Assembly (NCBI RefSeq): GCF_965638725.1
Contig: NC_134960.1
Coordinates: 2,544,501-2,608,500 of the forward strand
From: Aptenodytes patagonicus
Taxonomy: Eukaryota > Chordata > Aves > Sphenisciformes > Spheniscidae
Reading direction: 5' to 3'
DNA: 64,000 nucleotides
Below, piece after piece: positions 23,101 through 32,900 of the stretch; the first letter of the stretch is position 1; the number at the start of each line of letters is the position of its first letter. A program made the translations under genes and the position numbers. The notes under the pieces were generated by a model. That model did no database searches, was not told where the DNA came from, and saw only the letters and a list, made by a program, of their open reading frames with translations.

Positions 23101-26100
23101 GTACAAATTACGCTGTGAATAGCAAGTTTAAGTGGTGAAGTACCAGACAGTAAGTTTCTGAGCGTCTGCTAATGTAGGAGTACATTTAATTGCCTTTCTT
23201 GGTCTACATCCAATTTTCTCAGGTTATTTGTATTGGTCATTTAATTTTAGGAATCCCTGATAATCAACTTTGAAAGTAAAGAAAGTTTGAAAAATGCTGA
23301 AGTGACTTCAAGTGAGTATAATGGATATATATAATTATATATATCCATTTAATATAAATGGATATATTTTCTATATCCAATATAATATAAACATTATATT
23401 ATTAAATATACTTTTATATCTGTATAAAACTAAATGTAAAATTCATTATATAATTTTAATTATATTTCTATAAAGTACTGGCGTGCTGTTCTTGTACTGG
23501 TTCTGACTGCGTGATATCAGAAAGTAAAGCTTTTGAGACCACTGGCTGGACTTCTGCCTCTTATTCCAGCGCGTGGCTTGGTTCACATGAATTGCTTGTA
23601 GGCAGCACAAACAGGATAGGAGCCCTACGAGACCTGAGACAGTCTTGAGCCCAGCCTGTTGCAAACCACATGATCTTGGCTTTATCATTGACAGAACTAG
23701 TTGTTGACATGAGTTCTTCAGTTTACTCAAACCTGCATTTTTAAAAGCTTGTGCCTAAATAGTTTGTCCTTCTGAAAACAAACCTGGCTAAGAATTACTT
23801 TGTCAGAGGCTAAATTCTTCAAGTATTTCTAGTGAGCCTTGGGCAAGGAAGGTGTCTTCTGTTAGCTTATGGTAGTGTAAATTTGGCTTCAGGATGCCCT
23901 TTATTTAGCTGTATCATGAATCAGTATAAGATACTGGCTTGACGATATTTAGCTCATAATGGGAATGAAACTTAGATAAGGAAATCCTGATGGTTTGTAC
24001 AAGATGATACTTTTTTTTTTGGTAGCCACCTTTTTTGCCTCTTTCTCTAGGTACAGGAATGACTCTTCCCACAGGTGTTTCAACCTTTCTCCTAGAGTGT
24101 TTAGATGTAGATTCAACTGCTGATTATAACACAGGTGCTAGTGACAGCCTGAACAGTTGCCCATCCCCTGAAACATTCAGAGATGATTGTTCAGGTGAGA
24201 CTTTTGGTTTTTTGAGCTTTATTTGATGTAGAAAGTGTGCGGGGACTATCTACAATACAAAGACTAGTGGCTTCTCTTGGTGTGACTCACCAGGTCCGAT
24301 CTTTGCTATAAGCCAACCTGTGCTTAATGTGGGATCTGTATATCTGGTCCTCCAATCCAGAGTCAGTCAGGTCCTGGTGTAATTTGAATTGTACTGTAAA
24401 CTTAAAGTATTCACTGTTGACGCAAGCTGTTTATTGGGGATGACCAACAAATTTGCTTTGAGTCAAATTCCTCCCATACTTTTCTGCGGCTGTTTGAGCC
24501 AAGACAATGCTTTCCCTTTGCTTTAAAGTTCCTGTCTTGCAAGTGTGATTGCTTTCAGTTTGGTCACAAATTAATAACTTTGTGAATTACAGCATGAGCA
24601 GCTTGCACTTACATCTTTTATGTCCAGAAAGAAGTAATTTTTACTGTGAGGACTCTGGCAAATACAGGAACTCTACTCTCCTGGACTCCAGCAAAGCAGT
24701 GACCATAGATAAGATGCCACAGATCTCAAATCTTTCAGCAATATTAGGTAATTCTTTTCTACAATACTGAAGAATATATACATAAACAAATTTCACTCTG
24801 GTGCAAGGAACCTGTGTAAAATATGTAATGGTCATTTCATTTTAGGCAAGTCTGCATAGTTGGGAACAGCTTCCTCTTAGTGGTCTGTGTTTGCTTCTAA
24901 TATTTTGCTTTATAATTTAGTGTGCACTAAAACATTGTCTGGCCTGCTTAGCTTTTTCTTTTAAAGTTTAGCTTTTATGTTTTTTAGAACCTGTACCGGA
25001 TGATTTTCAAGACCAATACACTAGAAGGTAATCTGCAAAGCAGACTCTTTGACGCACCTAAATGTTCAGGTTTTTCTCTTTTGAGTGATACTTAAAAGAA
25101 AGGCCAGTATGAATAAGCCTCTGATCCTGCAAACACTTCTGTTGAGTTTCAGCTACCTGTGTCCTCACTAACTTTGAAACTGGTGCATAAAGTCAGGTAA
25201 GAGATTGCCTTATAGGCTTTTGTTTTGGTCTTGCAGCTGTAGGGAAATCAATGTAAGAAAACTCAGTGAAGGATTTTATGGAAGGGGAAGGTGACATTTA
25301 TTTACAAAATCCCTAAATAAATTGCTTTTATCCAATTGCACTTACTCTGTCAGACTTCATTCAGTCACAGGCAGCAGGACGCGTGTGCCCGGGTGGTCTG
25401 GCCGGGATTGCCTGTGCAGTACAGAGTATGAGGGGCGCCTGTTGTCAAGTCCTCGTTAAGTCTCTGGCGTTCTGTGCTTGCCCAGGACAAAATTAGGTTC
25501 TGGGCAGATCTTTTCTTTAGGAATCATCAGCTTATACAGGGCACTCCTTTGCTTCAGAATCTTGCTGACTTCAGCCTTCATAAATCTTGGGCCAGGTTGC
25601 TGCCCATTGTCAGTTTTTTTCTTACTTGGAATACGCGTTGTCGTGGTTTAACCTCAGCCGGCAACTAAGCACCACGCAGCCGCTCGCTCACTCCCCCCCG
25701 GTGGGATGGGGGAGAGAATCGGAAGGGTAAAAGTGAGAAAACTCATGGGTTGAGATAAAGGCAGTTTAATAGGTAAAGCAAAAGCCACACACGCAAGCAA
25801 AGCAAAACAAGGAATTCATTCACTACTTCCCATGGGCAGGCAGGTGTTCAGCCATCTCCAGGAAAGCAGGGCTCCATCACGCGTAACGGTTACTTGGGAA
25901 GACAAACGCCATCACTCCAAACGTCCCCCCCTTCCTTCTTCTTCCCCCAGCTTTATATACTGAGCATGACGTCACATGGTATGGAATATCCCTTTGGCCA
26001 AGTTCGGTCAGCTGTCCTGGCTGTGCCCCCTCCCAGCTTCTTGTGCACCTCCAGCCTTCTCAGTCGGTAGAGCATGGGAAGCTGAAAAGTCCTTGACTAG

Positions 26101-29100
26101 TGTAAACACTACCTAGCAACAACTAAAACATCGGTGTGTTATCAGCATTGTTCTCACCCTAAATCCAAAACACAGCACTGTACCAGCTACTAGGAAGGAA
26201 ATTAACTCTATCCCTGCTGAAACCAGGACACGCGTCTACCAGGAGGCGGAATGGTGTATGTGATATGCTGGAACCCTCTTGCCACCCTCCTGTTGTTAGC
26301 ATGCCAGGTTTTGTGTTGACAAGTCCTCTGTGTTGTGGTTTTATCACAGTGCAGGGTCTTTCACTGCATCTTCTGTACTTGGCCTTGTCACAGTGCCGCC
26401 TTCAGGTCCTGACATAAAAATCTGAGTAACATGAGTGTTTTTCTAGGAACGGTATCCTTTCTTTTAACCCTTGTGCTGCTGTTTCCAGGCAGACATTTCC
26501 ATTCATAACTCGTTTATACCAATCTTAGTGTTACAGATCTCTACACAATTCAATCTGAATTTTCTTGCGAACCTAATTTTCCTCTGCATCCTCCTTAAAT
26601 ATGTTCTGTCCTAGTATGCTTCAGTGCTGAGTACTTTAGTGAATGTCTTCTGTGGGTCTTAAATTGCAAGTATCTTCAGAATAAGCTGTGTGACTTGATG
26701 ATAAACTATCAAATAACTGTAAAGTGTGATGAAGTAACTCAGTAACAATATTTTTAAAAATAAGCTTTATCCCTTTTCGCTCAGTCTGTATTTTGCTATG
26801 ATTTTCTTATCCATTGTTTTTTTTTTTGAATGTTAACATTCATTAAGAATAGTTGTTCACTTTTTTTTTCCTCCTCTTCTAGAAAGAGACCATCAAATTG
26901 CAATTACAGTTCTTCAGTATTAAGTGTTTCAACTACTCTGGCAGGTAAAATATGACCTGAAGCAGTTGTACTAGCTGTGAGACAACAGAATATTCTACCC
27001 AAACTTAAATGATGGCAAAATATCAGAACCAGGCTTCCATGGGGTCATTTGTCCCCCTGGCACAGGCTAAGCTCAATTGTGTCTAGAAGGGAAAGCGTGA
27101 ATTGAAAATCTTTCCTTGGTTCTAATTAACATGTTAGGAGAAGAACAAAAAAACCCCAACACTCCCCCCCCCATTTTTCCATTTAATCACCTGTGATGCT
27201 CAGTGAAAATTAGCATTTCTTACTTAACTTACCCAGGAACAGAACTGTTTGTGTCATGCTCCTTACTTGAACTTAGTTCATACCAGCCTCACAAATACTA
27301 TTAGGAGTCCCTCATGTAACTACAGTTCTGAACTGTGACTGATGCAATTCTGGCTATGGCCCAGGTACCACATAATTTTCCCCTGCTAAATTTGGACTGT
27401 AATAGCAGCAGAAGTTGCCACTGGCAAAGCCTGCTGTGATTATGCAATTCCTCTGCTCCCATGGTATGTGTGTCTAGCAGTAAATAGCCAGGTGAACTGA
27501 AGATTAATACGCAACCTTGTTTCCTCAAGGAAAGGGAGAGGAGTAAAGCAGCCCTGTTGGCGGGGAGAGGGCGATGAGGATTATGTTGAAGGGAGGAGGT
27601 GTGTTTACATGGGTGGCTTTGGAATGATCCCTCTTTGAAAACCGTCCTGTAAGACATGGGTTGGAGAGTAGCTGTGCTGTTTGTCTCAGAGTTAATTAAT
27701 CTGTTGGAAATTTATCACAGGAAAAAAAGTCTGTAAAATTACAGCTGCAAGAGAGAGAACTCCAGACCTAAAAACTGGTATGCGCTGTTCTTCACCGTTA
27801 GGACCGGAAAGAAAGGTGAAAGATCCTTAATAAATCAGCCAGGTTGTAACATAGACGACTTGCTCCTTCCTTGTGTAGGTGGAAGACTCCACCTGGAAGT
27901 GTAGTAGTTACCTTGAAAGGGGTGCCTGCAGACACTGGCAGAGCGAAGGTGTAGTTTGCCTCTACCTCTGGGCAACAGCAATAGTCATGGGTGCCCCCTA
28001 AGCTCACTGTTTTTCAGACTGACTGTGTCAGCGGTGCTGGATCAGTTGTGTAAGAGCTCGAGTGTGGCAGTGGGACTCTGTTAGCGCTTACCACGCTATA
28101 GAGATTCACTTTATAACACAAAATGTAATTGTTTCACCCTTTAGCCTGACAATCAAGCTGCTAAACCCGAAAGGCTGAAGTGTAAGAAAAAAGAAAAAAA
28201 TTCTAATACGTTAGAAGGTGGTACATCGTCATTTGGTCAGCTTGACGCCCCAGGAAACACCTCAGCCAGATCAGTGGGGTTGACAGCAGAAGTAGTGCCG
28301 TCCAAATGGACGGATGCTGTGGTGGTAAGTATTCCTACTGTGCCCCGCTGATTAGCAAAGGCATAAAATTGCAGTGAGAGTTTTGAATCATGACAAAAGT
28401 TACAATTAAGTATTGTAACAATTAAATAAGTGGTAGGAAGTGCTTCATCCCCTAGTTGGGGAAGGGGACCTGAAACGTGTGTGTGCTGTGCGGCAGTAAA
28501 CTGATTCTTTGTCTCAATTTTGGAGAGCATAAGGCCAAAAAAAAGTGAATGACAGGAATTCAGTAGTTAAACCCTAAGAACTATCAGTAATTCTAAATGG
28601 AGTTGTTATAAATAGTATTGTGTACTAGGGGAATACTGTAGGACTAATAATAAACAGCAAAGAATTGGAAACTGATACTGAATTCTGCTCTGTTTTTGTT
28701 TAGCAAATGAGTTCCACCGTGCTGATCGTGGAGGAAAATAAAGCCCTAAAAAATCTTGGTTTTGCTCAGCCTGCAGAGCTAGATGTGAGTGTCTATCCTG
28801 ATACTTTTTTTTTTCTAGTGATTAAAACCAAATTGTTCTTCATGGCACCGTCCAATTCTGGCTATGCTTATGCTACAATACAAATTGCACAACAAACTAC
28901 ATGTTAAATTCAATCAGTCGGACAGTTAAAAATACTACAACAAAACCCCTAGGTATCTGGTTTGTATTTTTGCAACATCTTCTAATGTAAAACCAGCACC
29001 TAGTAGCCTTACTTGCATTACCCCTTTGATAAATGCCAGTTTGAATCCTTTGTCAGTAAAGGTAGTATAGCACTGCCACTTCTCTCTGCAGGAATAGAAG

Positions 29101-31648
29101 TGATGTCTCTGTCACTTTCATGCCATAGCTCCCAACCAACTCAGCAAACTCTACATTTTTTTAGAAAAAGGGGAACGGGTACAATAGAAAGACTGCTTAA
29201 TTTTGCACCGGATTATTTGGCAGGAAAACATACTGGGTTTTCCTAGTGTTGTTGCAAGCATACTTGAGTTTATGGATACTAGATTAACAAATAGTGAACA
29301 TCAGGGTCTTGTTGGAGGCTGAAGACAGGAATCGCTGGAGTCCTAAGTCATATTTTTGAAGCAATGGAAGACCTTTTGCGTGAGCCAGTAAGTGTTGGCC
29401 AATTTGAATTGTTGTCTATTATTTAATTGGGTAGTTATTGCTGTATGTTTTGTATTTTGACGGAGCTGTAGCTTAGCTTGTCACCAGTGTGCAAAGCCTC
29501 ACCTGGGGAAGACCTGTTCCTGAATACCACAGGTCCATACGTAAATTCAGAAGAAATTGTTCCTGCATCTCTGAGCTCAGAAAAAGAAATTATTCCTCAA
29601 AGTCCAGAAGAAAAGAATGTTTTTCAGGTTCTAATTTTATTGCACTCTTGAAATCCAGTTTTGGCATGCTAGTACGTAATGCACTATATATCAAAGCCTT
29701 ACAGTATTACAAACAGCTGAAGAAAACATTTAAGCTTTGAAGCTTTCTATCACCCTTTCCGATAGCATATTAAGTGTACACAAGTAGTCTTAAATGTTTT
29801 CTAGTGACATCCTTTGAAATCTGCACGTCATCTCTAATTTCCCTAGAAGAATATTTCTTCAGTGGAAATAGTTGTGTGAATGAAATGTCATTAATCTTTT
29901 CAGCCTCTGTGTGGCAGACAAGAAATCTGCTCCATTGTCAGAACTTCACCGTGCCGGAGGCCTTCCAGGCTTCACCAAATTCCAGTTAACACAAAAGCGT
30001 TCTGCCTTCCCGAGGGAGTGCCTGAAGGTAATAGAATATCGAATTGTTCGCTGTGTAGATGGCAACTGGCTATTTGAGTGTTTAAAGGTGTGTTTTTTTT
30101 TTTTTTTTTTAAAGTCTGAATCTTTGGAAAAATCACAAGGCTAAAGAGTAAAAGACGCTGAAAACCTCAAATTTCTGACTTAAGTGTTCGCATGCAACGG
30201 TACTTCACTAACAAACTACACGAATGTTTTCTCCTCCAAGGATCTTTAGCATAGGAATTAATACAATCTAGCCATTTCATAGGCTAGATCATTAAGGCCA
30301 GAAGGTGCTACTAGGTAACTCTGGGAATATCTGCACCTCTTCAAGTTACTCCTAAACACAACTTCGAGCTTCATTGCTGGTATGGAGACTCCCTAGAAAA
30401 GATACCAGCTTGTTTAGTAAATTATTATCCTGTGCCTTATTTCTAGGGTGAATGTCTGACTTCAGCTTTCAGGCATTGGTGTGTTTTCTATCTTTCTCAG
30501 CTAAACTGAGCTCTTGAGCATTCAGTATTTTTTTTCCCCGAAAGTAGTTCATGTCATAGGGTATGTTTTTCTTTAAAAATTGTCGTTTTTTCTCTAAAGG
30601 TTTCTGTTCTTTTCTCCTGAGACCCTTCACACAGGGGAAGCTCCTTTCTTTACTTCCTAGATTTTTGTTAAACAAAAATGAGAAATGTGTGCAAAACTGT
30701 CTCAGCACTACCATAGAAGTAAAATCCCCTCCCTTTCCAATCTCTCTTGAAGTTCCTCAGTGTGCCACTGGATGGCATATGTCTTCCTAAGTTTAAAGTA
30801 GTTATTTACAGACAATGTCTGCAAGTTTTCTGCAAGTTATATTTGTCATTTATGCTGGTTTAATTTAATACAGAGATACTGCGTAAGCATAGTAGCTTTC
30901 AAAAATGCTGAATATACACAAATTTCCAATGGAATTGCAGTTTCCTAGGTCCAAATACTCTCGTACTTTATTACAGATTGAGTACATACAGCATCTAGAG
31001 TGCAGGGAAGTGCTTTTAAGTGTGTGTATGTGTTAATGGCAATCATCTGATGCTTCTGTACAGATCAAAGAACAAGGGTGACAAGGGTGTTAAGTCACGT
31101 GCGCAAGAGAACTGTGGTAATACAGAACATAGGTTGTACTTGGCAGGCAAGCGGATCTCGGAAATCAGCAAGCGGTGTTGTCAGAACAAAAGTTGGGTTT
31201 TGTTAGTGCTTTTCTAGAGGAGCCTGGGGATCGGGAATTAGACTGCCTAAAGGTGGTGGTGGTGGGGGGTTTATGCTGCATGTTTTCATGTCCGCTCAAG
31301 GAGTCTTTCGGATGATGCTCTTTTTCATTAGGAATGTACATACACTCAAAACTGTTGTTCTCTTCTCACTGCAGTTGACCTACAAGATTCAGATTCCTCC
31401 AAACAAATGATAGCCTAGATATCTACTGAGCATCTAAACAGCTCGTTGGGTCTTACACTTGAGAATGTGCCACTTTACTGATAGTATTTAACTTATCACT
31501 TTTTCCCCAGATACTATTACGAGTACCAAAAACTGGATCTACTGTAAACACAGATGAGATTTCTGGGTTTCAGCAGGAGTCAACAGAAGAAATAACCGTC
31601 TTGCTACTGCACCAGGGAGGTGAAACAGAACTACTAACCAGTAGTTAA
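19995..31648 (+). CDS. MEIKIN: Meiosis-specific kinetochore protein (MEIKIN-like), complete gene
   Basis: In mammals MEIKIN binds CENP-C at meiosis I kinetochores, recruits PLK1 through its polo-box, and promotes sister mono-orientation and protection of centromeric cohesin. The assignment rests mainly on position: a gene on the same strand between ACSL6 and FNIP1, as in mammals. It is also supported by a CpG promoter, a basic N terminus (KKRRSS), a low-complexity middle, and a compact C-terminal segment (VIEYRIVRC, NWLFECLK). The family diverges quickly, so residue-level recognition is limited. A phase-consistent chain of 14 coding exons gives about 487 codons: 19995-20178, 21834-21898, 23251-23311, 24051-24194, 24628-24747, 24988-25027, 26883-26944, 27721-27815, 28145-28324, 28704-28784, 29325-29387, 29581-29627, 29904-30087, 31511-31648. 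The exon at 22149 and the two at 29.3-29.6 kb are uncertain. A Ser-Ser-Pro in the 27721 exon is a possible polo-box site. The start ATG has a good context (GAAATGG). Confidence 0.7.
21834..21898 (+). CDS. MEIKIN: MEIKIN exon 2
   Basis: 2 nt plus 21 codons, which complete the serine codon split by exon 1. Acceptor CCCTAG, donor GTGAGC. It encodes LKGKSSVKTLPKIKENLEV. It leaves phase 0 and so joins directly to the exon at 23251. A weaker donor at 21922 (GTCTGA) would add 23 nt and leave phase 2. Confidence 0.65.
22149..22227 (+). CDS. MEIKIN: Candidate MEIKIN cassette exon, frame ambiguous
   Basis: 79 bp with acceptor CTGCAG and donor GTGAGA, open in two forward frames. One frame follows exon 2 in phase 0 but hits a stop in the next exon. 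The other (NQVNVKAATDLEKNKEKIEE) leaves phase 0 correctly but needs exon 2 to end at its weak 21922 donor. It may be optional, or not an exon. Confidence 0.35.
22971..22978. promoter_or_regulatory. Consensus full CRE in MEIKIN intron
   Basis: TGACGTCA is the palindromic cAMP-response element. It is a motif match only. Confidence 0.3.
23251..23311 (+). CDS. MEIKIN: MEIKIN exon (ESLIINFESKESLK)
   Basis: 20 codons plus 1 nt (phase 0 in, 1 out), with acceptor ATTTTAG and donor GTGAGT. A 30-bp perfect palindrome begins 9 nt past the exon end. Confidence 0.6.
23320..23349. repeat. 30-bp perfect AT-rich palindrome beside a splice donor
   Basis: Each 15-nt half reads AATGGATATATATAA and mirrors exactly, with no spacer. 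AT-rich DNA with further partial copies of the same unit continues to about 23420. The transcript could fold into a hairpin starting 9 nt past the exon end at 23311. Confidence 0.85.
24051..24194 (+). CDS. MEIKIN: MEIKIN exon (VSTFLLECLDVDS)
   Basis: 144 bp, phase 1/1, with a pyrimidine-rich acceptor (TTTCTCTAG) and donor GTGAGA. It encodes TLPTGVSTFLLECLDVD and later PSPETFRDDC. It is one of the best-supported MEIKIN exons. Confidence 0.75.
24628..24747 (+). CDS. MEIKIN: MEIKIN exon (DSSKAVTIDKMPQISNL)
   Basis: 120 bp, phase 1/1, with acceptor GTCCAG and donor GTAATT. It encodes NSTLLDSSKAVTIDKMPQIS and ends NLSAIL. Confidence 0.75.
24988..25027 (+). CDS. MEIKIN: MEIKIN short exon (EPVPDDFQDQYTR)
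   Basis: 40 bp, phase 1 in and 2 out, with acceptor TTTTTAG and donor GTAATC. It continues the previous exon's reading frame without a gap. Confidence 0.7.
25634..25638. repeat. Left target-site duplication of the solo LTR
   Basis: CGCGT, identical to 26231-26235. Confidence 0.85.
25639..26230 (-). mobile_element. Solo LTR of an avian endogenous retrovirus, antisense in MEIKIN intron
   Basis: 592 bp bounded by TG...CA and flanked by a direct 5-bp duplication CGCGT (25634-25638 and 26231-26235). Read on the - strand it starts TGTCCTGGTTTCAGC, has a CRE (25967-25974), a TATA box (25952-25959) and a polyadenylation signal ATTAAA (25765-25770), and ends in CCACGACA. There is no internal gag, pol or env sequence, so this is a solo LTR left by recombination. 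I recognise it as a family common in non-galliform birds; a 5-bp duplication suits ERVL- or ERV1-type integration. Confidence 0.9.
26231..26235. repeat. Right target-site duplication of the solo LTR
   Basis: CGCGT, identical to 25634-25638. Confidence 0.85.
26883..26944 (+). CDS. MEIKIN: MEIKIN exon (KRPSNCNYSSSVLSVS)
   Basis: 62 bp, phase 2 in and 1 out, with a strong pyrimidine tract before TCTAG and donor GTAAAA. The encoded peptide is serine-rich. Confidence 0.65.
27721..27815 (+). CDS. MEIKIN: MEIKIN exon with Ser-Ser-Pro motif
   Basis: 2 nt plus 31 codons, phase 1 in and 0 out, with acceptor ATCACAG and donor GTGAAA at 27816. An earlier donor at 27778 (GTATGC) would leave phase 1 and hit a stop at once in the next exon, so the later one was chosen. 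It encodes KKVCKITAARERTPDLKTG followed by MRCSSPLGPERK. Confidence 0.6.
28145..28324 (+). CDS. MEIKIN: MEIKIN exon, 60 codons
   Basis: 180 bp, phase 0/0, with acceptor CCCTTTAG and donor GTAAGT. It starts PDNQAAKPERLKCKKKEK, is lysine-rich at first, and ends VVPSKWTDAVV. Confidence 0.65.
28704..28784 (+). CDS. MEIKIN: MEIKIN exon (VLIVEENKALKNLG)
   Basis: 27 codons, phase 0/0, with acceptor TTGTTTAG and donor GTGAGT. Confidence 0.65.
29325..29387 (+). CDS. MEIKIN: Probable MEIKIN exon (SHIFEAMEDLLREP)
   Basis: 21 codons, phase 0/0, with a consensus donor GTAAGT. The acceptor is weak (CTGAAG at 29319-29324; others at 29304 and 29328 would change phase), so the start is uncertain. The frame is supported by the helix-like peptide. 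Confidence 0.5.
29581..29627 (+). CDS. MEIKIN: Possible MEIKIN exon, short basic segment
   Basis: 15 codons plus 2 nt (phase 0 in, 2 out), encoding KKKLFLKVQKKRMFF. Acceptor CTGAGCTCAG has a fair pyrimidine tract; donor CAG/GTTCTA is poor. It was chosen because it is the only reading here that restores the phase required by the exon at 29904. The same DNA is open in two other frames. Confidence 0.35.
29904..30087 (+). CDS. MEIKIN: MEIKIN C-terminal exon (VIEYRIVRCVDG)
   Basis: 1 nt plus 61 codons, phase 2 in and 0 out, with acceptor CTTTTCAG and donor GTGTGT followed by a T tract. It encodes basic TQKRSAFPRECLK, then VIEYRIVRCVDGNWLFECLK. This is the most protein-like segment of the gene and probably the conserved C-terminal module, which in mammals contacts CENP-C. 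Confidence 0.75.
31511..31648 (+). CDS. MEIKIN: MEIKIN terminal coding exon
   Basis: 45 codons plus TAA at 31646-31648, in phase with the previous exon, acceptor TTTCCCCAG. It encodes ILLRVPKTGSTVNTDEISG and ends ETELLTSS. An internal donor-like GTGAAA at 31621 leaves room for an alternative C terminus. Confidence 0.65.
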   Translation: MLLRVPKTGSTVNTDEISGFQQESTEEITVLLLHQGGETELLTSS

Positions 31649-31731
31649 TGGCCGTATTTTTGTGGTGTATACATTCTTTGACATTTAGCGTAATGCTTTG
31701 CAGTAAGCTTGTAAATACTCAAGTACTTAAT

Positions 31732-31737
31732 ATTAAA
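31732..31737 (+). terminator. MEIKIN: Candidate polyadenylation signal of MEIKIN
   Basis: ATTAAA 84 nt after the stop codon. An alternative AATAAA lies at 34994-34999, followed by a G/T-rich stretch, which would give a UTR over 3 kb. Confidence 0.4.
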
Positions 31738-32732
31738 TTATTTTGTACAAGCAACTAGATCTTACTCTGGGCATTATTCTGTAAGGACTTCATAAAGATG
31801 ATTCTCCAGTTCATTTAGATTTTTAAAGTGTGACTCGAACAGCAGACCAAATTGTGTTAATGGAATTATTTTTGCCTCTTGCTGTGCCAAGATTTCTAGA
31901 TTTCTCTAGTAGCATTAGCATCTGAAGATGTGACCTCTACTTGAGTTAGGAAGTGTTAACACTGTTTATAAAGGTAACTGCATGTCCTGGAAATGGGTAT
32001 GTAAAGCATTCATGTGCTCTCCGAAGTCAATAGTACACTACCGTTAAACTACCTGAATGCTTGGGTCTGCAGAACTTTGGAGGTACAGGACTGTGTGTCC
32101 TGCTGTAAATTGATTTCTAAACATGAATATAAGTGGCCTTCACCCTGCCATCACTGCAGTACAGCTAGCTTTTTATGATCAGCACTATCACCATTCTAGG
32201 CACATCCACTGTCATCTGAGAGTCCTTCCCATTTCATCTCGGTTATTTTATAATATCACCTATCTCAGCCATTGTTTCTTCTAGTGGCTTCAGACTTGTG
32301 AAGAGGAAGTAGGTGCCTTACATGAATACAAGGGTGGGAAAAAACCTTTTATAGCTGAACTGTCTCAAGAGCTGGATATTGGCATTCTGGATTTTCAGGT
32401 TACTGCTCAGGGTACCTGGCACATAGCTTAGATTCCCAGTGCTTCCAGTTCAGCTTGTGGATTGTTAATCCATAAATGTCATTTTTCAGCAGCGTGCTGA
32501 ATGCCTCAGAAAACACTGACAAGAGCACAGTTTCTCCAGTTGCATTCACTGCAGGCTGAAGTAATTTGGATCCCTACAGTGTTCTCACTACACCACCTCT
32601 TACTCAGACTCTTCTGTAGACATAAAGGAAGTTTTTTCAATGTTTTAAAATGATTATGGCTTTCCAAACCTCTTGAAGTCTGAGTTTGTTTCTCAGTATT
32701 ATCACCCAGAATATTCATGCCTTGGAAAATAG

Positions 32733-32900
32733 TTCTGTGTTTCCAAAAAGAGCATGTCGAGAAGACATATAAAATCCACAACTTTAATTAGTTTGACTAC
32801 ATTTGAAAACACCGGTGAAAATTCAGACCCTGAGCCTTTTCCCATTGCTCTGGGGAAGAAGGAAGTGCAAATAAATGCTGCTAGATTAGTCTATGAACAG
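32733..32900 (+). other. Unassigned exon-like segment 1
   Basis: 56 open codons, phase 0/0, between a TAG that serves as acceptor (also the only in-frame stop just upstream) and donor CAG/GTATTG. It encodes KKSMSRRHIKSTTLISLTTF and later IALGKKEVQINAARLVYEQ, which looks protein-like. It could be an alternative 3' exon of MEIKIN, an unknown transcript, or chance. Confidence 0.3.

Noticed and set aside
27721-27777. Earlier donor (GTATGC) for this MEIKIN exon
   Set aside because: It leaves phase 1 and gives an immediate stop in the exon at 28145. The donor at 27816 keeps the frame.
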